Assembly (NCBI RefSeq): GCF_021404465.1 | Contig: NZ_JABFTT010000015.1 | Span: 1 to 64,000, forward strand | Length of the DNA: 64,000 nucleotides | From: Billgrantia zhangzhouensis | GTDB lineage: Bacteria > Pseudomonadota > Gammaproteobacteria > Pseudomonadales > Halomonadaceae | Direction: 5' to 3' | Shown here: piece by piece, positions 13,601-26,292 of the stretch | How the letters are laid out: every line of letters starts with the position of its first letter | Position numbering within the stretch: position 1 is the first letter of the stretch | Made by a program: the position numbers and the translations under genes | Notes under the pieces: generated by a model | Database searches by the model: none | What the model saw: only the letters and a program-made list of their open reading frames with translations | Told to the model about the DNA's origin: nothing

Positions 13601-14872
13601 GCGGTGGCCGACGAGCATGGTCGCGAGCGCGAGTACTACAAGCTGCCCTATGGTGCCGAACTGTCAATCAAGGACGGTGAGGCGGTCGAGGCCGGGCAGA
13701 TGGTGGCCAAGTGGGATCCGCACACCCACCCGATCATCGCTGAGGTCGAGGGCAAGGTGCAGTACGTCGACATGGTCGACGGCGTCACCATCCATCGCAG
13801 CGTAGACGAGATGACCGGCCTCTCCTCCATCGAGGTGATCGAGTCGGCGGCGCGCCCGCAGGCCGGTCGTGACAGCCGTCCGATGATCCTGCTCACCGAC
13901 GAGAGTGGCGAGCCGGTCAGCGTGGTAGGCTCCAACACCCCGGTGCAGTATCTGCTGCCAGGCAAGGCGATCGTCTCGGTCGACAACGGCGCCCAGATCG
14001 GTATTGGCGAGATCGTCGCGCGAATTCCGGTGGAGGCGTCCGGTAACAAGGACATCACCGGTGGTCTGCCCCGCGTGGCCGACCTGTTCGAAGCGCGCAA
14101 GCCGAAGGAGCCGGCCATCCTCGCCGAGATCAGCGGTACGATCAGCTTCGGCAAGGAGACCAAGGGCAAGCGCCGCCTGACGATCACGCCGGAAGACGGT
14201 GGTGACCCGTTCGAGATGCTGATCCCGAAATGGCGCCAGATCGCCGTGTTCGAAGGCGAAACGGTGGAGAAGGGCGAGGTGATCTCCGACGGCCCGAGCA
14301 ACCCGCACGACATCCTGCGGCTGCTGGGCGTGGCGGAACTGGCAAAGTACATCACTGCCGAGATCCAGGAGGTCTACCGGCTGCAAGGCGTAGGCATCAA
14401 CGACAAGCACATCGAAGTGATCGTGCGTCAGATGCTGCGCAAGGTCGAGATCACCGACTCGGGCGACTCGGAGTTCATCCCGGGCGACCAGGTCGAGTTG
14501 GTCAAGGTCCTCGAGCAGAATGCACTGCTGGAGCAGGCCGAGAAGTTCCCGGCCAAGTATCAGCGTGTGCTGCTGGGTATCACCAAGGCCAGCCTGGCCA
14601 CCGAGTCGTTCATTTCCGCGGCCTCCTTCCAGGAGACCACACGGGTCCTGACCGAGGCAGCGGTGACCGGCAAGCGCGATTATCTGCGCGGTTTGAAAGA
14701 GAACGTGGTGGTTGGTCGCCTGATTCCGGCAGGGACGGGGCTGGCCCACCATCAGGAGCGTCGTCGCAAGCGGGAAGATACCGAGCGTCTGCTCCATCCG
14801 TCGGCCTTCGATGTCGAGCAGGAGCTGGGCGCCCAGCTCACCGCTCTCGACTCGGACGACGACGAGCTGTAA
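10652..14872 (+). CDS. rpoC: DNA-directed RNA polymerase subunit beta'
   Basis: A 1406-aa subunit carrying the active-site magnesium. The N-terminal zinc ribbon ([20 protein letters not shown]) and the absolutely conserved NADFDGDQ (nt about 12026-12049) are present. So are the second zinc cluster ([13 protein letters not shown]) and the trigger-loop/bridge segment [20 protein letters not shown]. The ATG at 10652 with AGGAG 9 nt upstream was chosen; an in-frame extension into rpoB is not credible. Length matches E. coli (1407 aa). Confidence 0.99.
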   Translation: MKDLVKVLKSQSQSEEFDAIKISLASPDMIRSWSYGEVKKPETINYRTFKPERDGLFCAKIFGPVKDYECLCGKYKRMKHRGIICEKCGVEVTKAAVRRERMGHIELASPVAHIWFLKSLPSRIGMFLDMTLRDIERVLYFESFVVIDPGMTTLERGQLLNDEQYFEALEEFGDDFDARMGAEAIQALLKDIDLGEEVDRLREEIPQTNSETKIKKLSKRLKLLEAFLQSGNDPAWMVMEVLPVLPPDLRPLVPLDGGRFATSDLNDLYRRVINRNNRLKRLLDLNAPDIIVRNEKRMLQEAVDALLDNGRRGRAITGSNKRPLKSLADMIKGKQGRFRQNLLGKRVDYSGRSVITVGPTLRLHQCGLPKKMALELFKPFIYSKLQANGQASTIKAAKKMVERELPEVWDILADVIREHPVLLNRAPTLHRLGIQAFEPLLIEGKAIQLHPLVCAAYNADFDGDQMAVHVPLTLEAQLEARALMMATNNVLSPANGDPIIVPSQDVVLGLYYMTREKVNAKGEGMVFSDLNEVERAFGTQSVSLHARVKVRLTEVVIDEESGERSTERTLYDTTVGRALLFRILPEGVPFELVDQPMKKKAISRLLNEVYRRAGLKPTVIFADQLMYTGFRMATWSGASIGVNDFVIPEEKSAIVEAAEAEVKEIEDQFSSGLVTAGEKYNKVIDIWSKANDKVAKAMMAGISKETVVDREGKEVEQDSFNSVFIMADSGARGSAAQIRQLAGMRGLMAKPDGSIIETPIVANFREGLNVLQYFISTHGARKGLADTALKTANSGYLTRRLVDVAQDMVITEQDCGTEQGLTLHPVIEGGDIIVSLAQRVLGRVVAQDVVDPSTEEVLIAKGTLLDEAWCERLDTMGVDEIVVRSAITCESAHGVCSACYGRDLARGHQVNIGEAVGVIAAQSIGEPGTQLTMRTFHIGGAASRASAVDSVQVKHGGKVRLHNMKFVERNDGKLVVVSRSSALAVADEHGREREYYKLPYGAELSIKDGEAVEAGQMVAKWDPHTHPIIAEVEGKVQYVDMVDGVTIHRSVDEMTGLSSIEVIESAARPQAGRDSRPMILLTDESGEPVSVVGSNTPVQYLLPGKAIVSVDNGAQIGIGEIVARIPVEASGNKDITGGLPRVADLFEARKPKEPAILAEISGTISFGKETKGKRRLTITPEDGGDPFEMLIPKWRQIAVFEGETVEKGEVISDGPSNPHDILRLLGVAELAKYITAEIQEVYRLQGVGINDKHIEVIVRQMLRKVEITDSGDSEFIPGDQVELVKVLEQNALLEQAEKFPAKYQRVLLGITKASLATESFISAASFQETTRVLTEAAVTGKRDYLRGLKENVVVGRLIPAGTGLAHHQERRRKREDTERLLHPSAFDVEQELGAQLTALDSDDDEL

Positions 14873-14873
14873 G

Positions 14874-14907
14874 CGGGGTGGCGTCAAGCGTAGGGAGCCC
14901 CTGACGC

Positions 14908-14923
<16 letters not shown>
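14874..14923 (+). terminator. rpoC-rpsL hairpin, terminator or processing element
   Basis: A stem of about 18 bp runs from CGGGGTGGCGTCAAGCGT (14874-14891) to ACGCTTGACGCCTCACCCCG (14904-14923) with one bulge. No T-run follows (TTAGACCTT). It starts 2 nt after the rpoC stop and could stabilise or end the rpoBC mRNA. Its 3' arm contains the -35 box of the next promoter. Confidence 0.6.
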
Positions 14924-15389
<466 letters not shown>

Positions 15390-15515
15390 TCGGCCTCGGT
15401 ACGCTAATAGGATTAATTTCGGTCTGATAAGAGTAAGGCCGGGCGTCGTGAGTTCGATAAAGAGCGTGCGAGTGTTCCGGGTTTGCCTGAAAGACCCTTC
15501 GATAGAGGGCTTGTC

Positions 15516-15986
15516 ATGCCTAGAAGAAGAGTTGTCGCCAAGCGCGAGATCTTGCCGGATCCCAAGTTCGGAAGTGAGCGCCTGGCCAAGTTCATGAACC
15601 ACCTGATGGTCAGCGGCAAAAAGTCCACAGCTGAGCGTATCGTCTATGGTGCGCTGGACACGGTTGCCGAGCGTAGCAAGGAAGAGCCGCTGGACATCTT
15701 CGATCGCGCGCTGGAAGCCATCCAGCCGATGGTCGAGGTAAAGTCCCGCCGCGTAGGCGGTGCGACCTATCAGGTGCCGGTAGAGGTTCGCCCCTCGCGT
15801 CGCCAGGCGCTGGCCATGCGCTGGCTGGTGGATGCGGCGCGCAAGCGCGGTGAGAAGACCATGGTGCAGCGCCTTGCTGGCGAGATGCTCGATGCCGCCG
15901 AAGGCAAGGGCTCCGCGGTCAAGAAGCGTGAGGACGTGCATCGCATGGCCGAGGCCAACAAGGCGTTCTCGCACTACCGTTTCTAA
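15516..15986 (+). CDS. rpsG: 30S ribosomal protein S7
   Basis: A 156-aa primary 16S-binding protein of the 30S head; in E. coli it represses the str mRNA from the rpsL-rpsG gap. It starts [20 protein letters not shown] at ATG 15516. The conserved core [17 protein letters not shown] is at about 78-94. The 126-nt gap after rpsL is the position of the S7 regulatory site in E. coli, but no specific structure was assigned. Confidence 0.97.
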   Translation: MPRRRVVAKREILPDPKFGSERLAKFMNHLMVSGKKSTAERIVYGALDTVAERSKEEPLDIFDRALEAIQPMVEVKSRRVGGATYQVPVEVRPSRRQALAMRWLVDAARKRGEKTMVQRLAGEMLDAAEGKGSAVKKREDVHRMAEANKAFSHYRF

Positions 15987-16031
15987 GTGCAGCGCTTCTC
16001 AACGCATCGCCAACCAACGGGGAGTTCCACC

Positions 16032-18152
16032 GTGGCACGCAAGACTCCACTAAACCGCTACCGCAACTTGGGTATCGTCGCTCACGTCGATGCTGGTAAA
16101 ACCACCACCACTGAGCGGATCCTGTTCTATACAGGCGTCAACCACAAGCTTGGCGAAACTCATGAGGGTGCTTCCACCACCGACTGGATGGAGCAGGAGC
16201 AGGAGCGGGGCATCACCATTACCTCGGCTGCTGTGACGACCTTCTGGAAGGGCATGAATCACCAGTTTGACGAGCACCGCATCAACATCATCGACACGCC
16301 GGGACACGTCGACTTTACCATTGAGGTGGAGCGTTCGCTGCGCGTGTTGGACGGCGCTGTCGTGGTGCTGTGCGGCTCTTCCGGCGTGCAGCCTCAGACC
16401 GAGACCGTCTGGCGTCAGGCCAACAAGTATGAAGTCCCGCGCATGGTGTTCGTCAACAAGATGGACCGCACCGGGGCCGACTTCTTCATGGTCGTCGAGC
16501 AGCTCAAGGAACGCTTGGGCGCCAATGCGGTGCCGATCCAGATCAACTGGGGTACCGAGGAAGACTTCAAGGGCGTCATCGACCTGATCGAGATGAAGGC
16601 CATCAAGTGGAACGAGGACGACCTCGGTACCACCTATGATCTGATCGAGATTCCCGCCGAGCTCCAGGCCAAGGCTGAAGAGTACCGCGAGCAGATGGTC
16701 GAAGCCGCCGCCGAGGCTTCCGAAGAGCTGATGGACAAGTACCTCGAAGAGGGCGAGCTCACCAAGGAGGAGATCAAGGCCGGCCTGCGTCGCCGCACCC
16801 TGGATAACGAGGTCGTGCTGGTCACCTGCGGCTCCGCGTTCAAGAACAAGGGCGTGCAGGCGGTGCTGGACGCCGTGGTCGAGTATCTTCCGTCACCCAC
16901 CGAGGTCAAGGCCATCGAGGGTGAGTTGGACGACAAGGAGGGTAGCATTGCCACCCGCGAAGCGGACGACGATGCGCCTTTCGCTGCCCTGGCCTTCAAG
17001 ATCGCCACCGACCCCTTCGTCGGTACCCTGACCTTCATTCGCGTCTACTCGGGCGTGGTGAGTTCCGGCGACAGCGTCTTCAACTCGGTCAAGAGCAAGA
17101 AGGAGCGCATTGGTCGTCTAGTGCAAATGCACGCCAACTCCCGTGAAGAAATCAAGGAAGTACGCGCTGGCGACATCGCTGCCTGTATCGGCTTGAAGGA
17201 CGTGACCACCGGTGACACCCTGTGCGATCTGGAGGACAAGATCGTGCTCGAGCGCATGGAGTTCCCGGATCCGGTCATCTCGGTAGCCGTGGAGCCGAAA
17301 TCCAAGGCCGACCAGGAGAAGATGGGCGTGGCGCTGGGCAAGCTGGCCCAGGAGGATCCGTCATTCCGCGTCAAGACCGACGAGGAAACCGGCCAGACCA
17401 TCATCTCCGGCATGGGCGAGCTGCACCTGGATATCATCGTCGACCGCATGCGTCGCGAGTTCAAGGTCGAGGCCAACATTGGCAAGCCGCAGGTTGCCTA
17501 CCGTGAAACCATTCGCGGCAAGGTCGAGCAGGAAGGCAAGTTCGTGCGCCAGTCCGGCGGTCGTGGCCAGTACGGCCACGTCTGGCTGCGCATCGAGCCG
17601 CTCACCGAGGCGGACAAGGAAGGCGACGAAGACATGCACTTCAAGTTCGCCTCCGAGATCGTCGGCGGTGTGGTACCCAAGGAGTACGTGGGTGCCGTCG
17701 AGAAGGGAGCCTATGAGCAGCTGCAGAACGGCGTCATCGCGGGTTACCCGATGATCGACGTGAAGGTCACGCTGTACGATGGCTCCTACCATGACGTGGA
17801 CTCGAACGAGAACGCGTTCAAAGTCGCTTCTTCCATGGCTGTCAAGGAAGGGGCGCGCAAGGCCAAGGCCGTGCTGCTGGAACCGGTGATGAAGGTCGAA
17901 GTCGTGACTCCCGAGGATTTCATGGGTGACGTCATGGGCGACCTCAACCGTCGCCGCGGTCTGGTGCAGGGCATGGATGACTCTTCCTCCGGCAAGGTCA
18001 TCCGCGCGATGGTGCCTCTGGGCGAGATGTTCGGTTATGCGACCGATCTGCGTTCTCAGACCCAGGGTCGTGCGAGCTACGTCATGGAGTTCGCGAAGTA
18101 CGAAGAGGCGCCCTCCAGCATCGTTGAAGCCGTCATCAACCAGAAAGGCTAA
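16032..18152 (+). CDS. fusA: translation elongation factor G
   Basis: A 706-aa translocase GTPase. The P-loop [13 protein letters not shown] is near residues 17-29, the switch [11 protein letters not shown] is near 89, and the [10 protein letters not shown]4 motif is near 142. Domains IV and V include the conserved GGVVPKEY. It starts at GTG 16032 ([12 protein letters not shown]) with GGGGAG upstream; an earlier in-frame start would add 15 unrelated residues. Length is close to E. coli EF-G (704 aa). It lies in the str operon between rpsG and tuf. Confidence 0.98.
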   Translation: MARKTPLNRYRNLGIVAHVDAGKTTTTERILFYTGVNHKLGETHEGASTTDWMEQEQERGITITSAAVTTFWKGMNHQFDEHRINIIDTPGHVDFTIEVERSLRVLDGAVVVLCGSSGVQPQTETVWRQANKYEVPRMVFVNKMDRTGADFFMVVEQLKERLGANAVPIQINWGTEEDFKGVIDLIEMKAIKWNEDDLGTTYDLIEIPAELQAKAEEYREQMVEAAAEASEELMDKYLEEGELTKEEIKAGLRRRTLDNEVVLVTCGSAFKNKGVQAVLDAVVEYLPSPTEVKAIEGELDDKEGSIATREADDDAPFAALAFKIATDPFVGTLTFIRVYSGVVSSGDSVFNSVKSKKERIGRLVQMHANSREEIKEVRAGDIAACIGLKDVTTGDTLCDLEDKIVLERMEFPDPVISVAVEPKSKADQEKMGVALGKLAQEDPSFRVKTDEETGQTIISGMGELHLDIIVDRMRREFKVEANIGKPQVAYRETIRGKVEQEGKFVRQSGGRGQYGHVWLRIEPLTEADKEGDEDMHFKFASEIVGGVVPKEYVGAVEKGAYEQLQNGVIAGYPMIDVKVTLYDGSYHDVDSNENAFKVASSMAVKEGARKAKAVLLEPVMKVEVVTPEDFMGDVMGDLNRRRGLVQGMDDSSSGKVIRAMVPLGEMFGYATDLRSQTQGRASYVMEFAKYEEAPSSIVEAVINQKG

Positions 18153-18181
18153 CCGCTAGCAAACGTAAAGAGGTTATCGAA

Positions 18182-19375
<1,194 letters not shown>

Positions 19376-19400
19376 GCCCTGGGCTCACCGATCGATCGAA

Positions 19401-19426
19401 GGGGGCTCCGCAAGGAGCCCCCTTTC
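19401..19426 (+). terminator. str operon terminator
   Basis: GGGGGCTCC, loop GCAA, GGAGCCCCC, then TTTCT. A textbook intrinsic terminator 25 bp after tuf, which separates the str and S10 operons. Confidence 0.92.
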
Positions 19427-19447
19427 TGCGCACCTTGGGCGGAGTGT

Positions 19448-19476
19448 TTGACTCTCGTCCTCGGCATGCATATAAT
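19448..19476 (+). promoter_or_regulatory. S10 operon promoter
   Basis: TTGACT (19448-19453), exactly 17 bp, TATAAT (19471-19476). The -10 is a perfect consensus. It sits 65 bp upstream of rpsJ and directly downstream of the tuf terminator, so the S10 operon has its own strong start. Confidence 0.92.
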
Positions 19477-19540
19477 GCGCATCCTTTGTATGCGTGGGTA
19501 GGCGGCAGAGGCCGTCCACATCCATTGGAGTTTAGGGCAA

Positions 19541-19852
19541 ATGCAGAACCAGAAGATTCGCATTCGGTTGAAGGCATTCGACCACCGCCTGATCGACCAG
19601 TCTGCCGCGGAGATCGTCGATACCGCCAAGCGTACTGGTGCTCAGGTTCGCGGTCCGATCCCGCTGCCGACCAATCGTGAGCGCTACACCGTGCTGATTT
19701 CTCCGCATGTCAACAAGGATGCGCGTGACCAGTACGAGATTCGCACTCACAAGCGCGTGCTCGATATCGTCGAGCCGACCGAAAAGACCGTCGATGCCCT
19801 GATGAAGCTCGACCTCGCCGCTGGCGTGGACGTGCAGATCAAGCTCGATTAA
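19541..19852 (+). CDS. rpsJ: 30S ribosomal protein S10 (NusE)
   Basis: A 103-aa 30S head protein that also acts in antitermination as NusE and contacts NusG. Begins [19 protein letters not shown]; contains [15 protein letters not shown] and [20 protein letters not shown]. Same length as E. coli S10. First gene of the S10 operon; unusually, a 150-nt gap separates it from rplC. Confidence 0.98.
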   Translation: MQNQKIRIRLKAFDHRLIDQSAAEIVDTAKRTGAQVRGPIPLPTNRERYTVLISPHVNKDARDQYEIRTHKRVLDIVEPTEKTVDALMKLDLAAGVDVQIKLD

Positions 19853-20002
19853 CCACACTAGACACCCGCGGCCCAGCGCTCTTTCAAACGAGTTGGAGCA
19901 GCAGCCGCCGCGCCGTGATGGCGCCATACAACGTGCTAGTGGAATGCTCTGGAAAGGGCAGCCATAGCGGGTGATAGCCCCGTACACTAAAGGAGACTGA
20001 GA
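19853..20002 (+). other. 150-nt rpsJ-rplC intergenic region
   Basis: No ORF is supported. The stretch holds several GC-rich segments (CAGCAGCCGCCGCGCC, GCTCTGGAAAGGGCAGC) that could fold, and ends in a strong ribosome site (AAAGGAG at 19990-19996). In E. coli the S10 leader that binds L4 lies before rpsJ, not here. It could be a relocated control element or a processing site; nothing specific is recognised. Confidence 0.4.
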
Positions 20003-20641
20003 ATGACTATCGGTTTGGTCGGTAGAAAGGCCGGTATGACCCGTGTCTTTACCGAAGATGGCGCTTCCGTGCCCGTGACCGTGATCGAGGTTGAACCGAA
20101 TCGCATTACCAGCGTCAAGACCGTCGAATCCGACGGCTACGCGGCGGTTCAGGTTACAGCCGGCTCCCGCAAGGCCAAGCATCTCACCAAGGCGCAGGCA
20201 GGTCAGTACGCCAAGGCAGGTGTCGAGGCCGGTCGTTCGCTGATGGAGTTCCGCCTCAATGCAGGCGAGGAGGCTCCGGAAGTGGGCGGCGAACTCACCG
20301 TATCCCTCTTCGAAGCTGGTCAGAAGGTCGATGTGGCCGGCACCTCCAAGGGCAAGGGGTTTCAAGGCGCCGTCAAGCGCTGGAATTTCCGTACCCAGGA
20401 TGCCACCCACGGCAACTCCCTGTCGCATCGTGCGCCGGGTTCCATCGGTATGTGTCAGACCCCGGGTCGCGTCTTCAAGGGCAAGAAGATGGCCGGTCAG
20501 ATGGGCAATGTCCGCTGCACCGTCCAGAGCCTCGAAGTCGTACGGGTCGATGCCGAGCGCAACCTGCTGCTGATCAAGGGCGCCGTGCCTGGTGCTACCG
20601 GCAGCGACGTCATCGTTCGCAGCGCCGTCAAAGCTGGCTGA
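20003..20641 (+). CDS. rplC: 50S ribosomal protein L3
   Basis: A 212-aa protein whose extended loop reaches the peptidyl transferase centre. Begins [20 protein letters not shown]; the loop region has [17 protein letters not shown] and [18 protein letters not shown], the latter containing the methylatable glutamine position of the family. Length close to E. coli (209 aa). Excellent ribosome site upstream. Confidence 0.98.
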   Translation: MTIGLVGRKAGMTRVFTEDGASVPVTVIEVEPNRITSVKTVESDGYAAVQVTAGSRKAKHLTKAQAGQYAKAGVEAGRSLMEFRLNAGEEAPEVGGELTVSLFEAGQKVDVAGTSKGKGFQGAVKRWNFRTQDATHGNSLSHRAPGSIGMCQTPGRVFKGKKMAGQMGNVRCTVQSLEVVRVDAERNLLLIKGAVPGATGSDVIVRSAVKAG

Positions 20642-20655
20642 AGGGGATAGAACCG

Positions 20656-21261
20656 ATGAATCTGAATCTTGCTGCAGGCGCGGGTACTGTCGAAGTCGCC
20701 GACGCCACCTTTGGCAAAGAATTCAACGAGGCGCTGGTTCACCAGGTCGTCACCGCCTATCTGGCTGGTGGTCGCCAGGGCACTCGCGCCCAGAAGACTC
20801 GTTCCGACGTGCGCGGCGGTGGCAAGAAGCCGTGGCGCCAGAAGGGCACCGGCCGTGCTCGCGCCGGTACCATCCGCTCGCCGCTGTGGCGTAGCGGTGG
20901 TGTGACCTTCGCGGCGCGTCCGCAGGAGCACTCGCAGAAAGTCAACCGCAAGATGTACCGCGCAGCAATGCGTTCCATCCTGTCCGAGCTGGTGCGTCAG
21001 GAGCGTCTGGTCGCCATCGACGAATTCACCGTCGATGCTCCTAAGACCAAGCAACTGGTCGCCAAGCTGGGTGAGCTGGGCCTGGAGAAGGCGCTGATCG
21101 TCACTGAGGAAGTCGACGAGAAGCTCTATCTGGCCGCTCGTAACATCCCCAACGTGGATGTGGTGGATGTGGCTGCCGCCGATCCGGTGAGTCTGATCGC
21201 CTTCGACAAGGTGCTGGTCACCGTCTCTGCTCTGCGTAAATTCGAGGAGAAGCTGGCATGA
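20656..21261 (+). CDS. rplD: 50S ribosomal protein L4
   Basis: A 201-aa protein lining the exit tunnel; in E. coli it represses the S10 operon at transcription and translation. The start [14 protein letters not shown] at ATG 20656 follows AAGGGGATAG; an earlier in-frame start lies inside rplC. The long basic loop includes [20 protein letters not shown] (about 55-74). Same length as E. coli L4. The stop overlaps rplW by 4 nt. Confidence 0.97.
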   Translation: MNLNLAAGAGTVEVADATFGKEFNEALVHQVVTAYLAGGRQGTRAQKTRSDVRGGGKKPWRQKGTGRARAGTIRSPLWRSGGVTFAARPQEHSQKVNRKMYRAAMRSILSELVRQERLVAIDEFTVDAPKTKQLVAKLGELGLEKALIVTEEVDEKLYLAARNIPNVDVVDVAAADPVSLIAFDKVLVTVSALRKFEEKLA

Positions 21262-21554
21262 ACCAGGAGCGCGTATTCAAGGTTCTGCTTGGTCCGCACG
21301 TGACCGAGAAGGCCGCTTTCGCCGCCGAGCGCAACCAGTATGTGTTCAAGGTGGCCAGCGATGCGACCAAGCCGGAAATCAAGCAGGCCGTGCAGGTGCT
21401 GTTTGGCAAGAAGGTCGATCGTGTCCAGGTGCTGAACATGAAGGGCAAGACCAAGCGCAGTGCGCACGGTCTGGGCCGCCGCCAGGGCTACCGCAAGGCC
21501 TACGTGACCCTGGCGGCTGGTGAGACGCTCGAAGACTTCACTGGCGCCGAATAA
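21258..21554 (+). CDS. rplW: 50S ribosomal protein L23
   Basis: A 98-aa protein at the tunnel exit, docking site for trigger factor and SRP. Begins [19 protein letters not shown]; core [22 protein letters not shown]. The ATGA overlap with rplD shows translational coupling. Length near E. coli L23 (100 aa). Confidence 0.97.
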   Translation: MNQERVFKVLLGPHVTEKAAFAAERNQYVFKVASDATKPEIKQAVQVLFGKKVDRVQVLNMKGKTKRSAHGLGRRQGYRKAYVTLAAGETLEDFTGAE

Positions 21555-21571
21555 GGGCAGGAGTACGGATC

Positions 21572-22399
21572 ATGGCAATCGTCAAGACAAAACCCACATC
21601 CGCCGGTCGTCGCCACCTGGTCAAGGTCGTCAACGACGAGCTGCACAAGGGCAAGCCCTATGCGCCGCTGCTCGAGAAGCAGTCGCGCAGCGGCGGACGT
21701 AACAACAACGGTCGCATCACCACCCGCCACGTGGGCGGTGGTCACCGTCAGCACTACCGGGTCATCGACTTCAAGCGCACCAAGGATGGCGTTCCTGCCG
21801 TCGTCGAGCGTCTTGAGTACGATCCCAACCGCAGCGCTCACATCGCGCTGCTGAAGTACCTGGACGGCGAGCGTCGCTACATCATCGCACCCAAGGGTGT
21901 GAGCGCAGGCGATCGTCTCGAGTCCGGCGTGAATGCGGCGATCAAGAAGGGCAATACCCTTCCGCTGCGCAACATCCCGCTGGGTTCCACCGTTCACTGC
22001 ATCGAGCTCAAGCCCGGCAAGGGTGCGCAGCTGGCTCGCAGTGCCGGTACCAGTGCCCAGTTGGTCGCTCGTGAAGGCAACTACGCCACCCTGCGCCTGC
22101 GCTCCGGCGAGATGCGCAAGGTGCTGGCCGAGTGCCGCGCGACCCTGGGTGAAGTGAGCAACTCTGAGCACAGCCTGCGTCAACTTGGCAAGGCCGGTGC
22201 GAAGCGCTGGAGAGGCGTGCGTCCGACCGTTCGCGGTGTGGCCATGAACCCGGTGGATCACCCGCACGGTGGTGGTGAAGGCCGCACTAGCGGTGGACGC
22301 CATCCGGTGACGCCGTGGGGCGTGCCCACCAAGGGCCACAAGACCCGCAAGAACAAGCGCACTGACGCGCTGATCGTTCGCCGCCGCAAGGCCAAGTAA
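21572..22399 (+). CDS. rplB: 50S ribosomal protein L2
   Basis: A 275-aa primary 23S-binding protein next to the peptidyl transferase centre. The signature [20 protein letters not shown] (about 226-245) includes the conserved histidines. Begins [20 protein letters not shown]. Length close to E. coli L2 (273 aa). Good ribosome site GGCAGGAG. Confidence 0.98.
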   Translation: MAIVKTKPTSAGRRHLVKVVNDELHKGKPYAPLLEKQSRSGGRNNNGRITTRHVGGGHRQHYRVIDFKRTKDGVPAVVERLEYDPNRSAHIALLKYLDGERRYIIAPKGVSAGDRLESGVNAAIKKGNTLPLRNIPLGSTVHCIELKPGKGAQLARSAGTSAQLVAREGNYATLRLRSGEMRKVLAECRATLGEVSNSEHSLRQLGKAGAKRWRGVRPTVRGVAMNPVDHPHGGGEGRTSGGRHPVTPWGVPTKGHKTRKNKRTDALIVRRRKAK

Positions 22400-22421
22400 C
22401 AGACATTAAGGGGTAACGGCT

Positions 22422-22697
22422 GTGCCACGTTCACTGAAGAAAGGTCCTTTTATTGACCTTCATCTGCTGAAGAAGGTTGAGGCTGCAGTGGAGAAGAACG
22501 ACCGCAAACCGATCAAGACCTGGTCGCGTCGTTCCATGATCCTGCCGAACATGGTCGGGCTCACCATTGCTGTCCATAACGGTCGCCAACACGTCCCGGT
22601 GCACGTCTCCGAGGAAATGGTTGGCCACAAGCTGGGCGAATTCGCTGCCACCCGCACTTATCGCGGTCATGCGGCGGACAAGAAAGCCAAACGGTAA
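22422..22697 (+). CDS. rpsS: 30S ribosomal protein S19
   Basis: A 91-aa 30S head protein contacting the A-site finger. GTG start at 22422 ([18 protein letters not shown]). Core [22 protein letters not shown]. Length matches the family (92 aa in E. coli). Confidence 0.97.
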   Translation: MPRSLKKGPFIDLHLLKKVEAAVEKNDRKPIKTWSRRSMILPNMVGLTIAVHNGRQHVPVHVSEEMVGHKLGEFAATRTYRGHAADKKAKR

Positions 22698-22715
22698 GCC
22701 AGAGAGGATTGAGAG

Positions 22716-23048
22716 ATGGAAGTCACAGCTAAGCTGCGTGGCGCTCGTTTATCCGCCCAGAAGGCCCGTTTGGTGGCTGACCAGGTGCGCGGTAAGCCTG
22801 TCGCCGAGGCGCTCGACCTGCTGACCTTCTCACCGAAGAAGGCTGCCAAGCTGGTCAAGAAAGTGCTGCAGTCCGCCATCGCGAATGCGGAAGAAAACAA
22901 CGGCATGGATATCGACGAGCTGCGTGTCTCGACCATCTGCGTCGATGAGGGCATGACGCTCAAGCGCATCCGTCCGCGCGCTAAGGGCCGTGCGGATCGC
23001 ATCCTGAAGCGCACCTGCCACATCACCGTCAAGGTAGCCGAGAAGTAG
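22716..23048 (+). CDS. rplV: 50S ribosomal protein L22
   Basis: A 110-aa protein whose beta-hairpin lines the exit tunnel near the macrolide site. Begins [23 protein letters not shown]; the hairpin segment [18 protein letters not shown] is intact with no insertion or deletion. Same length as E. coli L22. Confidence 0.97.
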   Translation: MEVTAKLRGARLSAQKARLVADQVRGKPVAEALDLLTFSPKKAAKLVKKVLQSAIANAEENNGMDIDELRVSTICVDEGMTLKRIRPRAKGRADRILKRTCHITVKVAEK

Positions 23049-23059
23049 GAGTCGACCAG

Positions 23060-23761
23060 ATGGGTCAGAAAGTCAATCCGACAGGTATTCGGCTGGGTAT
23101 CGTCAAGGACCACTCCTCGGTGTGGTATGCCGAGCGCGGTGCTTACGCCGACAAGCTGAACAACGATCTCGAAGTGCGTCGCTTCCTCGAAGAGCGTCTG
23201 AAGAACGCCTCCGTGAGCAAGATCACTATCGAGCGTCCGGCGAACAACGCCCGCATCACCATTCACACTGCTCGTCCGGGCATCGTGATCGGCAAGAAGG
23301 GCGAGGACGTCGACAAGCTGCGCCGTGATGTCACCGCGATGATGGGCGTGCCCGTGCACGTCAACATCGAGGAAGTGCGCAAGCCGGAACTCGATGCCAA
23401 GCTCGTCGCGCAGAACATCGCCGGCCAGCTCGAGCGTCGTGTCATGTTCCGTCGCGCCATGAAGCGCGCGGTACAGAACGCCATGCGCCTGGGCGCCGGC
23501 GGCATCAAGGTGCAGCTCTCCGGTCGCCTCGGCGGCGCGGAAATTGCCCGCACCGAATGGTACCGGGAAGGTCGCGTGCCGCTGCACACTCTGCGTGCGG
23601 ACATCGACTACGCCACCTACGAGGCCAAGACCACCTACGGCATCATTGGTGTCAAGGTATGGGTCTTCAAGGGTGAAATCCTCGGGGGCATCGAAGAGGT
23701 CCGCGCCAAGGCCAAGCAACAGCCGCAGGCCGCGCCCTCCAAGAAGAAAGGTTCCAGGTAA
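23060..23761 (+). CDS. rpsC: 30S ribosomal protein S3
   Basis: A 233-aa protein at the mRNA entry channel with helicase-like function. The KH domain GXXG appears as [13 protein letters not shown] (about 74-86). Begins [20 protein letters not shown]; ends with a Lys/Pro-rich tail. Same length as E. coli S3. Confidence 0.98.
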   Translation: MGQKVNPTGIRLGIVKDHSSVWYAERGAYADKLNNDLEVRRFLEERLKNASVSKITIERPANNARITIHTARPGIVIGKKGEDVDKLRRDVTAMMGVPVHVNIEEVRKPELDAKLVAQNIAGQLERRVMFRRAMKRAVQNAMRLGAGGIKVQLSGRLGGAEIARTEWYREGRVPLHTLRADIDYATYEAKTTYGIIGVKVWVFKGEILGGIEEVRAKAKQQPQAAPSKKKGSR

Positions 23762-23776
23762 GGGGAGAGCGAGTCG

Positions 23777-24190
23777 ATGTTACAGCCCAAGCGCATGAAA
23801 TTCCGCAAGATGCAAAAAGGCCGCAACCGTGGCCTGGCGCATCGCGGAAGCAAGATCAGCTTCGGGGAATACGGCCTGAAAGCTACCGGTCGCGGCCGCA
23901 TCACGGCGCGTCAGATCGAAGCCGGCCGCCGTGCGATCACCCGTCACGTCAAGCGTGGCGGCAAGATCTGGATCCGCGTCTTCCCCGACAAGCCGATTTC
24001 CAAGAAGCCACTCGAAGTCCGTATGGGTAAGGGTAAGGGCTCCGTCGAGTACTGGGTCGCACAGATCCAGCCGGGCCGGGTCCTGTATGAAATCGAAGGC
24101 GTGTCCGAAGAGCTGGCCCGTGAGGCCTTCTCCCTGGCCGCGCAGAAGATGCCCGTGTCCACCACCTTTGTGAAACGGACGGTGATGTGA
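23777..24190 (+). CDS. rplP: 50S ribosomal protein L16
   Basis: A 137-aa protein near the A-site tRNA elbow. Begins [19 protein letters not shown]; contains [20 protein letters not shown] and an arginine in the [13 protein letters not shown] segment at the hydroxylation position known in E. coli. Its TGA stop shares a base with the rpmC ATG. Confidence 0.97.
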   Translation: MLQPKRMKFRKMQKGRNRGLAHRGSKISFGEYGLKATGRGRITARQIEAGRRAITRHVKRGGKIWIRVFPDKPISKKPLEVRMGKGKGSVEYWVAQIQPGRVLYEIEGVSEELAREAFSLAAQKMPVSTTFVKRTVM

Positions 24191-24381
24191 TGAAAGCCCA
24201 GGAAATTCGTGAAAAGTCAGTCGAGCAGCTCCAGGAGCAGCTCTTCGAACTCCTCCGCGAGCAGTTCAACCTGCGCATGCAGAAGGCCACCGGTCAGCTC
24301 AGCCAGACTCATCTGCTCAAGCAGGTTCGTCGGGACATCGCCCGGGTGAAGACTGTGCTCAACGAGAAGGCAGGTGACTGA
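24190..24381 (+). CDS. rpmC: 50S ribosomal protein L29
   Basis: A 63-aa two-helix protein at the tunnel exit. Start ATG 24190 ([18 protein letters not shown]) overlaps the rplP stop by one base; a GTG one codon earlier is possible but less usual. Same length as E. coli L29. The lack of a clear ribosome site fits coupling to rplP. Confidence 0.95.
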   Translation: MKAQEIREKSVEQLQEQLFELLREQFNLRMQKATGQLSQTHLLKQVRRDIARVKTVLNEKAGD

Positions 24382-24382
24382 G

Positions 24383-24643
24383 ATGGCCGAAGAAAAGAAA
24401 GCCCGTACGCTCACCGGCAAGGTGGTGAGCGACAAGATGGACAAGTCCATCGTCGTCATGATCGAGCGCCGCGAGCGGCACCCGATCTACGGCAAGTACG
24501 TCAAGCGCTCCACCAAGCTGCACGCCCATGACGAGGCGAACCAGGCCAAGGCCGGCGACACGGTATCCATCCAGGAATGCCGTCCGCTGTCCAAGAAGAA
24601 GGCCTGGACGCTGGTCGAGGTGATCGAGCAGGCCAAGGGCTGA
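24383..24643 (+). CDS. rpsQ: 30S ribosomal protein S17
   Basis: An 86-aa OB-fold primary binding protein of 16S rRNA. ATG 24383 ([20 protein letters not shown]), one base after the rpmC stop; a GTG three codons upstream is inside rpmC and less likely. The core [22 protein letters not shown] is typical. Length near E. coli (84 aa). Confidence 0.96.
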   Translation: MAEEKKARTLTGKVVSDKMDKSIVVMIERRERHPIYGKYVKRSTKLHAHDEANQAKAGDTVSIQECRPLSKKKAWTLVEVIEQAKG

Positions 24644-24682
24644 GCTCGGCGAGAGCAGTCAGATTAGGTTTGGAGAAAACCG

Positions 24683-25054
24683 ATGATTCAGACTCAGACA
24701 ATGCTGGATGTCGCCGACAACAGCGGAGCGCGCCGGGTGCAGTGCATCAAGGTGCTTGGCGGCTCACACCGTCGCTACGCGCGTGTCGGTGACATCATCA
24801 AGGTCACGGTGAAGGAAGCCATTCCGCGTGGCAAGGTCAAGAAAGGCCAGGTCCTCAAGGCGGTAGTGGTTCGCACCCGCAGCGGTGTCCGTCGTTCCGA
24901 CGGTTCGCTGATCCGCTTCGATGGAAATGCGGCGGTTCTGTTGAACAACACCAACGAACAGCCGATCGGTACCCGTATCTTCGGACCGGTGACCCGTGAG
25001 CTTCGTACCGAGAAGTTCATGAAGATCATTTCCCTGGCGCCCGAAGTGCTGTAA
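24683..25054 (+). CDS. rplN: 50S ribosomal protein L14
   Basis: A 123-aa protein at the subunit interface, also target of the silencing factor Rsf[21 protein letters not shown] then [19 protein letters not shown]. Same length as E. coli. First gene of the classical spc operon, but only 39 nt after rpsQ with no clear promoter, so S10 and spc may be read together. Confidence 0.98.
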   Translation: MIQTQTMLDVADNSGARRVQCIKVLGGSHRRYARVGDIIKVTVKEAIPRGKVKKGQVLKAVVVRTRSGVRRSDGSLIRFDGNAAVLLNNTNEQPIGTRIFGPVTRELRTEKFMKIISLAPEVL

Positions 25055-25068
25055 GGAGCGAGGCGGAT

Positions 25069-25386
25069 ATGCAAAAGATCAAACGTGACGATGAAGTGAT
25101 CGTCATCGCCGGCAAGGACAAGGGCAAGCGCGGCACCGTCAAGCGCGTCCTCAAGGACGAACGCTTCGTCGTGTCCGGTGTGAACATGATCAAGCGTCAC
25201 ACCAAGCCCAACCCTATGGCGGGCAATCAGGGCGGTATCGTCGAGCGCGAGGCTCCGATTCACGCGTCCAACGTGGCGATCTTCAACTCGGAGACCGGTA
25301 AGGCGGATCGCGTCGGCTTCCAGGTTAAGGAAGACGGTACCAAGGTACGTATCTACAAGTCGACGCAGACGCAGATCGACGCCTAA
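25069..25386 (+). CDS. rplX: 50S ribosomal protein L24
   Basis: A 105-aa assembly-initiator protein. The KOW motif [21 protein letters not shown] occupies residues 5-25; [19 protein letters not shown] follows. Length near E. coli (104 aa). AAGGAG precedes the ATG. Confidence 0.97.
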   Translation: MQKIKRDDEVIVIAGKDKGKRGTVKRVLKDERFVVSGVNMIKRHTKPNPMAGNQGGIVEREAPIHASNVAIFNSETGKADRVGFQVKEDGTKVRIYKSTQTQIDA

Positions 25387-25404
25387 CGCGAGTCGGGTAG
25401 CAAA

Positions 25405-25944
25405 ATGGCGAACTTGAAAGAACGTTATCAGAACGAGGTGGTGGCTCAGCTCAAAGAGCAGTTCAGCTACGCCAACGTGATGCAGGTGCCGCGGATCACC
25501 AAGGTGACCCTCAACATGGGCATCGGTGACGCGACCAGCGACAAGAAGCTGATCGAAAATGCCATCAGCGACCTGGAGAAGCTCTCCGGTCAGAAGCCGC
25601 TGGTGACCAAGGCGCGCAAGTCCATCGCGGGCTTCAAGGTGCGCGAAGGTTGGCCGATCGGCATCAAGGTGACCCTGCGCTCCGAGCGCATGTGGGAATT
25701 CCTCGATCGCCTGGTCAACATCGCGATTCCCCGCGTGCGTGACTTCCGTGGTCTCAACCCGAAGTCCTTCGACGGTCGCGGCAACTACTCCATGGGTGTG
25801 CGTGAGCAGATCATCTTCCCCGAGATCGAATATGATAAAATCGATCGGATTCGTGGGCTGGATGTCACCATCACCACTACTGCCAACACCGACGAGGAAG
25901 GTCGTGCGCTGCTGAGCGCGCTGAACTTCCCGTTCAAGAAATAA
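25405..25944 (+). CDS. rplE: 50S ribosomal protein L5
   Basis: A 179-aa 5S-rRNA-binding protein that contacts P-site tRNA. Contains [20 protein letters not shown] and [21 protein letters not shown]. Same length as E. coli L5. Confidence 0.98.
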   Translation: MANLKERYQNEVVAQLKEQFSYANVMQVPRITKVTLNMGIGDATSDKKLIENAISDLEKLSGQKPLVTKARKSIAGFKVREGWPIGIKVTLRSERMWEFLDRLVNIAIPRVRDFRGLNPKSFDGRGNYSMGVREQIIFPEIEYDKIDRIRGLDVTITTTANTDEEGRALLSALNFPFKK

Positions 25945-25954
25945 GGGTGGGATC

Positions 25955-26260
25955 ATGGCAAAGAAGAGCATGATTGAACGCGAGCTCAAGCGCACCAAGC
26001 TGGTCGAGAAGTATGCGGCCAAGCGCGCCGAGCTCAAGGCGATCATCCAGAACGTGAACGCTTCCGATGAAGAGCGCTTCGAAGCGACGCTGAAACTGCA
26101 GCAGTTGCCGCGTGACTCCAGCCCGGTGCGTCAGCGTAATCGCTGCCGTATCACCGGCCGTCCGCACGGCTACTACAACAAGTTCGGGCTTGCCCGTAAC
26201 AAGCTGCGTGAAGCCGCTATGCGTGGCGAAGTCCCTGGGCTGAAGAAGTCCAGCTGGTAA
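25955..26260 (+). CDS. rpsN: 30S ribosomal protein S14 (long, zinc-free form)
   Basis: A 101-aa 30S head protein. It is the long form without the CxxC...CxxC zinc cluster; only a single Cys occurs in [20 protein letters not shown]. Same length as E. coli S14. Confidence 0.97.
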   Translation: MAKKSMIERELKRTKLVEKYAAKRAELKAIIQNVNASDEERFEATLKLQQLPRDSSPVRQRNRCRITGRPHGYYNKFGLARNKLREAAMRGEVPGLKKSSW

Positions 26261-26292
26261 GCCGCCACGGAATCATCAGGAGCGCAATGTAA

